DNA from: CAYSYM01 sp964435115
Lineage (GTDB): Bacteria; Chloroflexota; UBA6077; CF-72
NCBI GenBank assembly: GCA_964435115.1
Contig: CAYSYM010000006.1
Coordinates: forward strand, 1 to 64,000
Length of the DNA: 64,000 nucleotides
Direction of reading: 5' to 3'
Under the pieces are notes generated by a model that worked only from the letters and a program-made list of their open reading frames with translations, searched no databases and was not told the DNA's origin. Both the position numbers and the translations under genes were made by a program. The first letter of the stretch is position 1, and each line of letters starts with the position of its first letter. Below, piece after piece: positions 16,411 to 25,312 of the stretch.

Positions 16411-17628
16411 ATGGCTCGTGTCTCGGCCTACCCCATGGTGTCGGCGCCGGCCGCGCTGGAGATCATCCTGCGCCACGCGGCGCCGCTGCCTGCTGAACGG
16501 GTGCGGCTGCGCGACGCCGGGGGCCGGATCCTGGCCGAGGAGATCGTGGCCGACCAGGACCTGCCGGGGCTCCCGCGCTCGTCGGTCGACGGCTACGCAG
16601 TGGTCGCCGGCGACCCATCTCCAACGCGCCGGGTGCTCGAAGAGGTGACGGCCGGCCGCCTGGCCCACGCGCAGGTGCTGCCCGGCACCGCGGTCCACAT
16701 CATGACCGGCGGCACGCTCCCGCCGGGGGCGGACGCCGTGGTGATGGTGGAGGACGTGGACGAGGCAGCCGGGCGTATCACGCTCCACCGGTCGCCACGG
16801 CCGGGCGAGAACGTCCACCCGCCCGGGATGGACCTGGCCCGCGGCCAGCGTGTCCTGGCGGCTGGGACCAGGGTGGGGCCCGCAGAGCTGGGGCTGCTGG
16901 CGACGGTGGGCCAGACGCTGGTTCCCGTGCACCGGCGGCCGCGCGTGGCGGTGCTGGCGACGGGCGACGAGCTGGTGGAACCCGACGAGGTCCCGCTGCC
17001 CGGGTCGGTGCGCGACAGCAACCGCTACGCGCTCATCGCCGCGGCGAGCGAGGCCGGTGCGGACGTGGTGTGGCACGCGCACGGGCGGGACGACGAAGGA
17101 GAGCTCGAGCGACTCGTCCGCCAGGCCCTGGACGCCGCCGACGTGCTGCTCACCTCCGGCGGTGTATCCATGGGCACGCGCGATCTCATCAAACCCCTCC
17201 TCGAGCGGCTCGCCCAGGTCCAGTTCGGGCGGGTGAACTTCAAGCCCGGCAAGCCGCTGACATTCGCCGCGGCAGCCGGCGGGAAGCTGGCCTTCGGGCT
17301 GCCGGGCTTCCCGGTCTCGTCGCTGGTCACCTTTGAGGTCTTCGTGCGCCCGGCAGTGCTGCGGCTGGCCGGCCGATCCGTGGTGCTGCGCCCCCGCGTG
17401 CGGGCGCGGCTGGCCCACGACGTGCGCCCCGACCCCGCGCGCCTGGAATACCAGCGCGCCGTCCTGCGCTGGGAGGGCGAGGGGTTCGTGGCGCGCACGA
17501 CCGGGCTGCAATCTTCGAGCCGGCTCATGTCGATCGTCGGTGCGAATGGGCTGCTGGAGCTGCCGCCAGGGGGCGAGGCGCTGCGGGCGGGCACAAGCGT
17601 CCAGGCGCTGCTGCTGGCAGACCTATAA
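16411..17628 (+). CDS. moeA: Molybdopterin molybdotransferase (MoeA)
   Basis: A 405-residue MoeA family protein, which inserts molybdate into adenylylated molybdopterin. The N-terminal block LPRSSVDGYAV, the region IMTGGTLPPGADAVVMVEDV and the MoCF domain (LATGDELVEP, SGGVSMGTRDL, PGFPVSSLVTFEVF) are complete. It starts at ATG 16411, 11 bases after coxG, inside a CO-dehydrogenase maturation operon, so it may be dedicated to the cox enzyme. A perfect TATAAT at its stop codon could be an internal promoter for coxD. Confidence 0.93.
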   Translation: MARVSAYPMVSAPAALEIILRHAAPLPAERVRLRDAGGRILAEEIVADQDLPGLPRSSVDGYAVVAGDPSPTRRVLEEVTAGRLAHAQVLPGTAVHIMTGGTLPPGADAVVMVEDVDEAAGRITLHRSPRPGENVHPPGMDLARGQRVLAAGTRVGPAELGLLATVGQTLVPVHRRPRVAVLATGDELVEPDEVPLPGSVRDSNRYALIAAASEAGADVVWHAHGRDDEGELERLVRQALDAADVLLTSGGVSMGTRDLIKPLLERLAQVQFGRVNFKPGKPLTFAAAAGGKLAFGLPGFPVSSLVTFEVFVRPAVLRLAGRSVVLRPRVRARLAHDVRPDPARLEYQRAVLRWEGEGFVARTTGLQSSSRLMSIVGANGLLELPPGGEALRAGTSVQALLLADL

Positions 17629-17629
17629 T
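17624..17629 (+). promoter_or_regulatory. Possible internal -10 box before coxD
   Basis: TATAAT overlaps the moeA stop and lies 23 bases before the TTG start of coxD. No matching -35 was seen, so this is only a candidate. Confidence 0.3.
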
Positions 17630-17652
17630 CCCTGCGAACGGGGCCCACAGCA

Positions 17653-18615
17653 TTGCTGCCACAGATCGCAGAGATTCAGCGCCGGCTGGAGCAACAGCAC
17701 TACGTGACCGATCGCGCCATCGCGACCACGGTCTACTTGGCCATGCACCTGCGCAAGCCGGTGCTGATCGAGGGCCAGGCGGGGGTGGGCAAGACCGAGA
17801 TCGCCAAGGTCCTCGCCGCCGCGCTCGAGACGGACCTGATCCGCCTACAGTGCTACGAAGGGCTGGACGCCAACACGGCGCTGTACGAGTGGAACTATCC
17901 GAAGCAGATGCTCCACATCCGGCTCGAGGAGGCGGTCGGCGGGAACGGGCGCGACCTGCGCCAGGCCGAGGCCGAGATCTTCTCCGAGCCGTACTTGCTC
18001 AAGCGGCCTCTCCTGCAGGCCATCACCCGCGTGGAGCGCGCCCCAGTGTTGCTTATCGACGAGGTCGACCGCGCCGACGAGGAGTTCGAGGCGTTCCTGC
18101 TGGAGGTGCTCTCGGACTTCCAGGTCACCATCCCCGAGCTCGGGACCGTGCGGGCGGAGCACCGGCCGTACGTGGTGCTCACCTCGAACCGCACCCGCGA
18201 GCTGTCGGACGCGCTGAAACGGCGCTGCCTGTACCTGTGGATCGATTACCCGGACTTCGACAAGGAGGTCCGGATCATCGAGAGCAAGGTGGAGGGCATC
18301 AACCACCAGCTCGCCCAGCAAGTGGCGGGCTTCATGCAGGTCGTGCGACGGCTGCGGCTCTCCAAGACGCCGGGCATGGCCGAGTCGCTGGACTGGGCGA
18401 TGAGCCTCATGGCGCTGCACGCCGACCACCTGGAGCCCGAGGCGGTCACCGAGACGCTGGGGGCGATCCTGAAGGACCGCGACGACGTGAACCGCCTGGC
18501 GGGCGAACGCGCGGAGGCGATCGTCGACCGTCTCTCCGGGCTGGACGAGGAGCGCCTGCGCACCGCCGCGCCGGAGATCGCCCAGAGTCTGGAGAAGGAG
18601 CTGGTCTCACGATAG
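17653..18615 (+). CDS. coxD: MoxR-family AAA+ ATPase CoxD
   Basis: This 320-residue AAA+ ATPase has Walker A IEGQAGVGKTEIAK, Walker B VLLIDEVDRADEEFEAFLLE and sensor-1 VVLTSNRTRELSDALKRRCL. In carboxydotrophs CoxD is a membrane-associated AAA+ chaperone that helps build the [CuSMoO2] centre of CO dehydrogenase. The VWA partner coxE follows directly. The start is TTG 17653, since no ATG or GTG fits as well before the conserved N-terminus. The neighbourhood strongly supports CoxD over other MoxR subfamilies. Confidence 0.92.
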   Translation: MLPQIAEIQRRLEQQHYVTDRAIATTVYLAMHLRKPVLIEGQAGVGKTEIAKVLAAALETDLIRLQCYEGLDANTALYEWNYPKQMLHIRLEEAVGGNGRDLRQAEAEIFSEPYLLKRPLLQAITRVERAPVLLIDEVDRADEEFEAFLLEVLSDFQVTIPELGTVRAEHRPYVVLTSNRTRELSDALKRRCLYLWIDYPDFDKEVRIIESKVEGINHQLAQQVAGFMQVVRRLRLSKTPGMAESLDWAMSLMALHADHLEPEAVTETLGAILKDRDDVNRLAGERAEAIVDRLSGLDEERLRTAAPEIAQSLEKELVSR

Positions 18616-18617
18616 CA

Positions 18618-19766
18618 GTGGTCGGGCGCCCCCATGCCCAGCACGCCGACCTCCAGCGCAACATCATCGATTTCTGCCGTCTCCTGCGAGAGCGCGAGCT
18701 CCTGGTCACACCATCCGAGGTGATCGATGCCCTGCGAACGGCGAACGCGGTCGACCTGGGCGACCGCGAGGAGTTCCGCGTGGCCCTTCGCTCGGTGCTG
18801 ACCGCCCGGCCGGACGACCTGCCGGTGTACGACGCGACGTTCGACGAATTCTGGCGCGCGCGGCTGCCGCAACGGCCCGAGGAGGAGGGCGAGGAAGGCC
18901 TGGCCGACCAGGACCCGAACGCTCGGGGCGAGGAGAAGTCGCTGCCGCAGCTGGCCCAGGGTGACCAGCCGCAGGACGAGAGCACAGACGAGCTGGAGAT
19001 GCCGCTCTACTCGCCGGTGGAGGTGCTGGCCACGCGCGACTTCAGCGCGTTCCGCGCCGACGAGATGGCTGAGATTGCCCGGGCGATCCTGGTGGTGGCC
19101 AGGAGGCTCGCCACCCGCGAGAGCCGCCGCTACCGCTCGACGCAGCGCGGACACGCCGTGGACCTGCGGCGGACGATGCGGCGCAACATCAAGTACGGGG
19201 GCACGGTGGTGGAGCTGGCGCGGAAGCGGCGCAAGATCCGCAAGCCGCGCATCGTCCTGATTTGCGACGTCAGTCGCAGCATGGACAGCTACAGCCGCTT
19301 CCTGCTCCAGTTCATCTACGCGCTGCAGAACAGCCTGGGGAAGGTGGAGAGCTTCGTCTTCTCGACCAAGCTGACCCGCGTCACGGACTACTTCAAGAGT
19401 AGTGACATCTACGCCGCGCTGGACCGCCTAGCCGAAGACGTGCCAGACTGGTCTGGCGGCACGCGGATCGGTCAGAGCCTGGCCACGTTCACCCGTGAAT
19501 GGGCGCTGCGGCTGCTGAACAAGCACACGATCGTCCTCATCCTCAGCGACGGCCTGGACACGGGGGACGCCAGCGTGCTGGAGCGCGAGATGGAGCAGAT
19601 CCAGCGCCGGGCGGCCAGGGTGATCTGGCTGAACCCGCTGCTGGGGAACGATGACTACCGGCCGCTGGCGCGCGGTATGAGTGCGGCGCTGCCGCACGTG
19701 GACCTGTTCGCCAGCGCCCACAACCTGGCCAGCCTGCAAGCGCTGGGTAAGCACCTGGCGCTGTGA
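18618..19766 (+). CDS. coxE: VWA-domain protein CoxE
   Basis: A 382-residue partner of CoxD. The N-terminal half is a family-specific region with an acidic stretch (EEEGEEGLADQDP); the C-terminal half is a von Willebrand A domain with MIDAS motif CDVSRSMDSYS and later DWSGGTRIGQSL and LILSDGLDTGD. MoxR/VWA pairs act together in metallocofactor insertion. The longer open frame upstream is a shadow of coxD; GTG 18618, two bases after the coxD stop, is the start. Confidence 0.9.
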   Translation: MVGRPHAQHADLQRNIIDFCRLLRERELLVTPSEVIDALRTANAVDLGDREEFRVALRSVLTARPDDLPVYDATFDEFWRARLPQRPEEEGEEGLADQDPNARGEEKSLPQLAQGDQPQDESTDELEMPLYSPVEVLATRDFSAFRADEMAEIARAILVVARRLATRESRRYRSTQRGHAVDLRRTMRRNIKYGGTVVELARKRRKIRKPRIVLICDVSRSMDSYSRFLLQFIYALQNSLGKVESFVFSTKLTRVTDYFKSSDIYAALDRLAEDVPDWSGGTRIGQSLATFTREWALRLLNKHTIVLILSDGLDTGDASVLEREMEQIQRRAARVIWLNPLLGNDDYRPLARGMSAALPHVDLFASAHNLASLQALGKHLAL

Positions 19767-20827
19767 TAGGGACCCTCATGAAGGAGCTGTTGCCTGACGT
19801 CGAGCGGTGGCGTGAGAGCGGCAAGAAGGTCGCCGTGGCGACGGTCGTGAGCGCGTACGGATCGGCCCCGCGCCGGGTGGGGGCGAAGATGGCCATCGCC
19901 GAGGATGGACAGTTCGTCGGATCGGTGTCGGGCGGGTGCGTCGAGAACGACGTCGTCGAGCACGCCCGGCAGGTGCTGGAGGACGATCGGCCACGGCTCG
20001 TGCCGTATGGGATCAGCGACGAGCTGGCGTTCAACGTGGGCCTGGCGTGTGGGGGGCAGATCGAGGTGTTCATCCAGCCGTTCAGGCGCGCGTTCCCCAC
20101 CGAGAAGCCGGTGGCCTTCGCGTACGTCATCCGGGGCGAGGGACTGGGCAACGGGCTGCTGGCCTGGGAGTTCGGCAAGCACCGCGGCAGCCTGGGCCAT
20201 GGCGAGGCACTCGACGAGCAGGTGGCACGCGACGCCGTGAGCCTGCTGCGCCGGGGGCGGCCGGGCCGGCTCGCGTACCCGGAAGTGCCGGGGGGTGGGA
20301 TCGAGGTGTTCGTGGACACCTACCCGGCGCCGCCGACGGTGGTCATCTTCGGAGGGGTCCACACCGGCGTCGCGCTGGCGAGGCTGGCGAAGCTGCTTGA
20401 CTTCCGGGTCGTGGTGGTGGACGCGCGCGGGATGTGGGCGACCGAGGAGCGCTTCCCCGAGGTGGACGAGCTGCACGTGGCGCACGCCGAGGAGTACCTG
20501 GCTCGGCACCCGCTGGGGAGCAACGCCTACGTGGCTGTGCTCAGCCACGATCCGAAGCTCGACGACCCGGCGATCATCGGCGCCCTGAAGAGTCCGGCGC
20601 CGTTCGTCGGCGCTATTGGCAGCCCGAAGACACAGGCGGAGCGGCGAGAGCGGCTCCGGCGAGCGGGCCTGGCCGAGGAGCAGGTCGGGCGGCTGCACGG
20701 CCCGGTGGGTCTGGACCTGGGCGCCCAGACGCCACAGGAGATCGCCCTGGCGATCCTGGCGCAGATGGTGGCGGTCAAGAACGGCAGGCTGAGCGCGGAC
20801 AGACGCGCCCCGGAGCAGGTACGCTAA
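19763..20827 (+). CDS. xdhC: XdhC family maturation factor (CoxF/CoxI type)
   Basis: This 354-residue XdhC/CoxI family protein binds and protects the molybdenum cofactor and supports its sulfuration before insertion into xanthine- or CO-dehydrogenase type enzymes. The N-terminal XdhC domain has YGSAPRRVGAKMAI and GSVSGGCVENDV. The C-terminal Rossmann domain starts with VVIFGGVHTGVALARLA and ends with GLDLGAQTPQEIALAI. The GTG at 19763 overlaps the coxE stop (GTGA); an in-frame ATG at 19778 is an alternative. Confidence 0.92.
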   Translation: MIGTLMKELLPDVERWRESGKKVAVATVVSAYGSAPRRVGAKMAIAEDGQFVGSVSGGCVENDVVEHARQVLEDDRPRLVPYGISDELAFNVGLACGGQIEVFIQPFRRAFPTEKPVAFAYVIRGEGLGNGLLAWEFGKHRGSLGHGEALDEQVARDAVSLLRRGRPGRLAYPEVPGGGIEVFVDTYPAPPTVVIFGGVHTGVALARLAKLLDFRVVVVDARGMWATEERFPEVDELHVAHAEEYLARHPLGSNAYVAVLSHDPKLDDPAIIGALKSPAPFVGAIGSPKTQAERRERLRRAGLAEEQVGRLHGPVGLDLGAQTPQEIALAILAQMVAVKNGRLSADRRAPEQVR

Positions 20828-20917
20828 GGCCCATGCGCAGGCGCTCGGCAGGACACGGCTTCGGAGCAGCCCCGTGCTGAGCCACCCGGTACCGGAAGCG
20901 CGAAGCACGTAGCATCC

Positions 20918-21547
20918 GTGGTCGCGGCGGTCATCCTGGCGGCTGGCGCCTCCTCACGCATGGAGGGGGAGCCGAAGCTGCTGCTGAGGTTCCGGGGGAA
21001 GAGCCTGCTGAGGCGCGCCGTAGAGACGGCCCAGGAGGTCCCGGTGGACCAGATCATCGTGGTGCTGGGGTACCGGGCCAATGATCTGCTGCGGGAGCTG
21101 AACGGTATGGGAGTGACGATTGTCCTGAACGACCAGTGGCAGGAGGGTGTGAGCACCTCGCTGCGGGGTGGGCTGGCCGCGGCTTCGTCTGAGGCGCGCG
21201 GCGTGTTCATCTACCCGGCCGACATGCCGCTCATTACGGCGGATCTGCTCCGTGAGCTGGCGGCCCGCCAGCAGCGGAGCGGTCGGCCGGCCGCCGTGAC
21301 GGAGGTCGGCGGCGTGCGGGGCGTCCCCGTGTTCGTGACGCGCTCGCTCTTCCCGGCGCTGATGATCCAGGAGGGTGACGTCGGGGGCGCGCACTACCTG
21401 CGCGGGCACCCGGACCTGGTGGAAGCGGTGCGCTTCGACGACCCGGACGTGGTGCGTGACGTGGACCGCCCGGACGATTACCGGCGGCTGCTGGAGCTGG
21501 ACCCGGACTGGGACCCCGGGCTCGACCCGATCACCGGGTTGACGTAA
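20918..21547 (+). CDS. mocA: MobA/MocA-type NTP transferase (molybdenum cofactor cytidylyltransferase)
   Basis: A 209-residue nucleotidyltransferase with the signature VILAAGASSRMEGEPKLLL, the typical MobA/MocA N-terminus, and IYPADMPLITADLLREL for metal and nucleotide binding. In this setting (CO-dehydrogenase family enzymes carry molybdopterin cytosine dinucleotide) MocA, adding CMP, is more likely than MobA, adding GMP. The start is GTG 20918. The preceding 90 bases hold a TAGCAT two bases before the start, too close for a normal promoter. Confidence 0.88.
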   Translation: MVAAVILAAGASSRMEGEPKLLLRFRGKSLLRRAVETAQEVPVDQIIVVLGYRANDLLRELNGMGVTIVLNDQWQEGVSTSLRGGLAAASSEARGVFIYPADMPLITADLLRELAARQQRSGRPAAVTEVGGVRGVPVFVTRSLFPALMIQEGDVGGAHYLRGHPDLVEAVRFDDPDVVRDVDRPDDYRRLLELDPDWDPGLDPITGLT

Positions 21548-21559
21548 CGGACCGGGCGC

Positions 21560-22075
21560 GTGTCGGATCGGCCGCCGGCTGGGCTGGGCTACTGCCAGCG
21601 CTGCGCCACACGCCTGGAGTCGCGCCTCCAAGACAACCGCGAGCACCCGACCTGTCCGGCGTGCGGGTTCGTGCACTACCTCGACCCGAAGGTGGCAGTG
21701 GCCGTCGTGCTGACCCACGACGGGGGCGTCCTGCTGGGTCGCCGCAACGTCGACCCCGGGCGTGGCGCCTGGAGCTTCCCGGCCGGCTACGTCAACCGCG
21801 GCGAAGTCCTGGAGGAGGCGGCCCTCCGCGAAGTGGCCGAAGAGATGGGCGTGGCGGCGCGCCTGGCCGGTCTCGTTGGCGTCTACTCGGCACGCGACGA
21901 CGCGGTCATCCTGGTGGTGTACGCGGGCGTCGTCGCCGCGGGCGAGCCGCGGGCGGACGGCCGCGAGATCAGCGAGGTGCGCACCTTCCCTGTGGATGCC
22001 CTGCCGCCGCTGGGATTCCCGCACGACCAGCGCATCCTGGCGGACTGGCAGCGCCTCGTCGGGCGCGATGCTTGA
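21560..22075 (+). CDS. NUDIX hydrolase with N-terminal zinc ribbon
   Basis: This 171-residue protein has a CxxC...CxxC ribbon (CQRC and CPAC in the first 40 residues) before a NUDIX fold. The NUDIX box is complete: GYVNRGEVLEEAALREVAEEMGV has the order G-x5-E-x7-REVAEEMG. The arrangement resembles NudC-type NADH pyrophosphatases, but without their N-terminal domain, so the substrate (a nucleoside diphosphate derivative) is open. It stands between mocA and coxS on the same strand with small gaps and may be part of the same transcript. Confidence 0.85.
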   Translation: MSDRPPAGLGYCQRCATRLESRLQDNREHPTCPACGFVHYLDPKVAVAVVLTHDGGVLLGRRNVDPGRGAWSFPAGYVNRGEVLEEAALREVAEEMGVAARLAGLVGVYSARDDAVILVVYAGVVAAGEPRADGREISEVRTFPVDALPPLGFPHDQRILADWQRLVGRDA

Positions 22076-22139
22076 CCCGGGCCAGGCGCCGTCCGTAGCC
22101 TGAAGGCAGCATGGCACCGACGCTTCGAGGCGACGCCGC

Positions 22140-22682
22140 ATGACCCAGGCAGCTCCGCAGCCCCGCCGGCACACGATCACCGTGGTGGTGAACGGCACCC
22201 CGTACACGCGCGACGTGGAGCCGCGCCAGCTCCTGGTCTACTTCATCCGCGAGCAAGTGGGTCTGACCGGGACACACGTGGGCTGTGACACCTCGCAGTG
22301 CGGCGCCTGCACGGTCCTCCTCAACGGCGTGGCGGTCAAGTCGTGCACGGTGCTGGCGGTCCAGGCCGATGGCGCGGAGGTGAAGACGATCGAAGGGTAC
22401 GCCGGGCCGAACGGTGCACTGCACCCGATCCAGCAGGCATTCTGGGAGGAGCACGGCCTGCAGTGCGGCTACTGTACGCCGGGGATGGTGATCGCGATCG
22501 ACCAGCTCCTGCGGGACAACCCGAGCCCTACGGCCGCGGAGGTGCGGGAAGGGATCGAGGGCAACCTGTGTCGCTGCACCGGCTACCAGAACATCGTAAG
22601 CTCGGCGCTGGCGGCGGCCAGGAAGCTACGCGGCGAGGAGCCATTGGAGAAACCCGAAGCAGTCGGCCGGACGGCCGGTTGA
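22140..22682 (+). CDS. coxS: CO dehydrogenase-type small subunit, two [2Fe-2S] clusters (CoxS)
   Basis: A 180-residue iron-sulfur subunit of the molybdenum hydroxylase family. The plant-type cluster motif is [15 protein letters not shown] followed by SC; the second cluster is in CGYCTPGM and CRCTGYQNI. It passes electrons from the molybdenum subunit to the FAD subunit CoxM. It is followed by coxM after 25 bases, but no large subunit is in the window. The Cox assignment rests on the accessory genes; other family members (aldehyde, nicotine or xanthine type) cannot be told apart from this subunit alone. Confidence 0.9.
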   Translation: MTQAAPQPRRHTITVVVNGTPYTRDVEPRQLLVYFIREQVGLTGTHVGCDTSQCGACTVLLNGVAVKSCTVLAVQADGAEVKTIEGYAGPNGALHPIQQAFWEEHGLQCGYCTPGMVIAIDQLLRDNPSPTAAEVREGIEGNLCRCTGYQNIVSSALAAARKLRGEEPLEKPEAVGRTAG

Positions 22683-22707
22683 GCCTGCGAGGAGGGGAGC
22701 GGCGGCG

Positions 22708-23586
22708 ATGTTCCCGGCCAGGTTCGAGTACGTCGTAGCAGCCAGCGTCGACGAAGCGGTTGGGCTGCTGGAGCGGGCGGACGGCGAAGCCAAGGCGCTC
22801 GCCGGCGGCCACAGCCTGCTGCCGCTCATGAAGCTGCGCCTGGCGCAGCCGCGGCTGCTGGTGGACATCGGGCGCATCCCGGGCCTCTCGTACGTGCGCG
22901 CCGACGGCGACGCGCTGGCAATCGGCTCGCTCACCACCTACCGCGAGATCGTCCGGTCAGCGGAGGTCGCGGCCCGGCTGCCGGTGCTCGCGGAGGCGGC
23001 CGGGTGCGTGGGCGACCCGCAGGTCCGGGCTCGGGGCACGCTCGCCGGCGGCCTGGCGCACGCGGACCCGGCGGCCGACATGCCGGCCGTCGTGCTGGCG
23101 CTTGGAGGGGCGGTGGTGGCGACCGGGCCCGGGGGTCGGCGCGAGATCCCGTTCGACGAGTTCTTCGTGGACATGCTCACGACCGCGCTCGGCGAGAGCG
23201 AGCTGATCACCGAGGTCCGGGTGAACGTGCCCGGGGCGCGGGCCGGGGCGGCGTACGAGAAGTTCGAGCAGCCCGCCAGCCACTACGCGCTGGCCGGCGT
23301 GTGCGCCGTGGTGTCGCTCGACGGCCAGGGGGCCATCCGGCACGCCCGCCTGGGGATCACGGGGGTGGGGCCGAAGGCGTACCGGCCGCGGGCGGCGGAG
23401 CGGGCGCTTGTCGGCCAGCCGGCGGGCGAGGACGCCGTTCGGGACGCCGTGGCGAGCGTCGCGGACGCCGTGGACGTCCAGGGCGACATCCACGCCAGCC
23501 CAGAGTACCGCGCCCACCTGGCCCGGGTCATGGCGCGTCGTGCGGTGCTCCAGGCGGCCGCACGGGCGCACGAGACCGGCTCGTAG
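22708..23586 (+). CDS. coxM: CO dehydrogenase-type medium subunit, FAD-binding (CoxM)
   Basis: This 292-residue FAD subunit has the two FAD-binding blocks AGGHSLLPLMKLRLAQP and GGLAHADPAADMPAV, then a C-terminal CO_deh_flav_C region (ALAGVCAVVSLDGQG). A strong ribosome site (GAGGAGGGG) precedes ATG 22708. It accepts electrons from CoxS and passes them to quinone or another acceptor. In most organisms coxM, coxS and coxL are neighbours; here a cupin gene follows instead of coxL. Confidence 0.9.
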   Translation: MFPARFEYVVAASVDEAVGLLERADGEAKALAGGHSLLPLMKLRLAQPRLLVDIGRIPGLSYVRADGDALAIGSLTTYREIVRSAEVAARLPVLAEAAGCVGDPQVRARGTLAGGLAHADPAADMPAVVLALGGAVVATGPGGRREIPFDEFFVDMLTTALGESELITEVRVNVPGARAGAAYEKFEQPASHYALAGVCAVVSLDGQGAIRHARLGITGVGPKAYRPRAAERALVGQPAGEDAVRDAVASVADAVDVQGDIHASPEYRAHLARVMARRAVLQAAARAHETGS

Positions 23587-23621
23587 CCGCTTGCACGGAA
23601 CCGTTGGCTTCGCCATCCTGC

Positions 23622-24071
23622 ATGCTGATGGTGGCCCAACCTCCCTCGTTCGAACGCGCCGGGTTCTCGCTGGCGGCGAATGCCCGGCGCGTCGAGAAGC
23701 CCTGGGGTTTCGAAGTGCTCCTCTCCCCGGCGGACGCGCCGTACACAGCCAAGCTGATTCACGTGCGCGCAGGGAAGCGCTTGAGCCTGCAGGTCCACGA
23801 CGCGAAGGTGGAGACCCAGACGCTCGTCGCGGGCCAGGGGACCCTGGTCCTGGAAGGTCCGGATGGCGAGCTACACGAGGTACCCATGGCCCGCGGAGTC
23901 GGCTACCACGTGGCGGTGGGGCAGCGGCACCGCCTGTGCGCCGCGCTGGAGGAGGACGCGGTCGTGTTCGAGGCCTCCACGCCCGAGGTCGGCACGACGT
24001 ACCGCCTCGAGGATGACTACGCCCGGCCGGACGAGACCGAGGCGCTGCGCCGCGCCGAGCGGGCGGGCTGA
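23622..24071 (+). CDS. Cupin protein of the mannose-6-phosphate isomerase type
   Basis: A 149-residue single-cupin protein similar to the C-terminal cupin of type II phosphomannose isomerases. It has RRVEKPWGFEVLL, the metal-binding region GKRLSLQVHDAKVETQ, and a second motif around GVGYHVAVGQRHRLCA. The typical HxH is reduced to QVHDAK, with Glu and a later His retained. It could be a sugar-phosphate isomerase or a small-molecule binding protein. Starts at ATG 23622 or ATG 23628 are both possible. It is unlikely to be part of the cox enzyme itself. Confidence 0.75.
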   Translation: MLMVAQPPSFERAGFSLAANARRVEKPWGFEVLLSPADAPYTAKLIHVRAGKRLSLQVHDAKVETQTLVAGQGTLVLEGPDGELHEVPMARGVGYHVAVGQRHRLCAALEEDAVVFEASTPEVGTTYRLEDDYARPDETEALRRAERAG

Positions 24072-24118
24072 GCAGGGACCTTCAGCCGCCGGCCCGCAGC
24101 GCTTCGCGCGTCCGGCTC

Positions 24119-24208
24119 GAGTCGGCTCGGCCAGCGAGCCACCGCTGCCCACGTGGGCCGGCCGTTCCACGTACCGCCGGACACGGCGCCTTGAGTCGGC
24201 TCAGCCAG
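24119..24208. repeat. 16-base direct repeat, 74 bases apart
   Basis: GAGTCGGCTCGGCCAG (24119-24134) and GAGTCGGCTCAGCCAG (24193-24208) match at 15 of 16 bases. They lie between the convergent stops of the cupin gene and the DUF4178 gene. The function is unknown; it may be a fragment of a dispersed repeat. Confidence 0.45.
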
Positions 24209-24224
24209 GGGGCCGGTGGCCACA

Positions 24225-25310
24225 TCAGGCCGTCCCCTGGCCGACTTGCTTCGCGGCCGGCCACACCTGGACGTCTGTCGGCCGGATGAGCTGGCCCGCG
24301 TAGGCGTGCACCGCGCCATCGGGCCACTGCTCAACCACCGCTATTCGTGGCTCTGCCGCGTAGCGCCAGTAGGCCACCAGCACGCCCCGCGCGCTGCCGG
24401 CCTTGGTCGCCACGTTGACCGTCGCCGTGCCGGCGCGCGCCAGGGGAAGCCGTACACCCTCCACCGTCACCTCCTGGGCGCCCGGTACGGGGTTGGAGAG
24501 CTCGTCCAGCAGCGCGATCGAGAGTCCCCCGGGCGCGACGTACAGCCAGCGGGTCGTCGCTCCCGCGCCGCTCGGCGCCAGCCGCTCCAGCTTCCAGGTC
24601 TGGCCTTCGGCGAAGTAGCTCGCGTCTGCCTCCACCAGGTAGTCGTGGCCGTCGTAGCTCAGCGCGTCGTCCAGGCCGAGGCGGGCGAGCACATCGGACC
24701 CGCGCGCCGGCTCGCCGACCCGCAGCAGGGTCGAGGCGGCGATGCTCGGGGCGCGCCGGCCGCGGAGGAGCAGGTCACGACGCTGGTCGAGCGCCCGCTC
24801 CAGGCCGCGCTCGGCCTCGGCCAGCGCCGCGGCGTCCACCTGCCCGGCGTTCTCGCGCAACCAGCGGGCGCGCTCCCACACCAGGTCGTCGTACCGCTGG
24901 AGCGTGGCCAGGTCGGCGTCGTCGAGCTGGACCGTGTCGTACCACTCGGCGGTGTCATAGGCCCTGCGCTCCAGGTCCTCGGCCATCTCCAGCAGCCGCC
25001 CGGCCGGCACGCCCGGGCGGCGCGCCACCTGCCGAAGCTCGGCCGCGAGCTCGGCCCGGAACGTCCGGTCGGCTTCTAGCACGCGGCGCTTGCCGGCGAA
25101 CAGCGCCTCTGCCTGCGCTTCCACGCGCTGTCGGCTGAGGACGTACGCGCCCGCGCCGGCCAGGGGGCCGGCCAGGACGAAGAGCAGGAGCAGGCCGAGG
25201 ACGATGCCGCCGCCCTGTGCGCCGCTCACTGCCAGCCACACGAGCATGAGCAGTGTGATGCCGCCGGCCCCGGCCAGCAGCCCGTACCCGACCGCGCGTC
25301 CGCCCTGCAT
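24225..25310 (-). CDS. DUF4178-domain membrane protein
   Basis: This 361-residue protein has two membrane segments within the first 60 residues (about 7-28 and 34-55), a long charged helical region, and a C-terminal DUF4178 domain (LSYDGHDYLVEADASYF, then GQTWKLERL). No enzymatic motif is visible. The ATG lies two bases after the stop of the DUF2207 gene, so both are one operon and may form one membrane assembly. The open frame extends upstream into that gene, but ATG 25310 fits the spacing. Confidence 0.75.
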   Translation of the reverse strand: MQGGRAVGYGLLAGAGGITLLMLVWLAVSGAQGGGIVLGLLLLFVLAGPLAGAGAYVLSRQRVEAQAEALFAGKRRVLEADRTFRAELAAELRQVARRPGVPAGRLLEMAEDLERRAYDTAEWYDTVQLDDADLATLQRYDDLVWERARWLRENAGQVDAAALAEAERGLERALDQRRDLLLRGRRAPSIAASTLLRVGEPARGSDVLARLGLDDALSYDGHDYLVEADASYFAEGQTWKLERLAPSGAGATTRWLYVAPGGLSIALLDELSNPVPGAQEVTVEGVRLPLARAGTATVNVATKAGSARGVLVAYWRYAAEPRIAVVEQWPDGAVHAYAGQLIRPTDVQVWPAAKQVGQGTA

Positions 25311-25312
25311 CG

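Noticed and set aside
17624..17629. TATAAT at the moeA stop as a strong promoter for coxD
   Set aside because: The hexamer is perfect, but no -35 is visible and the genes run as one operon; it is listed only as a weak candidate.
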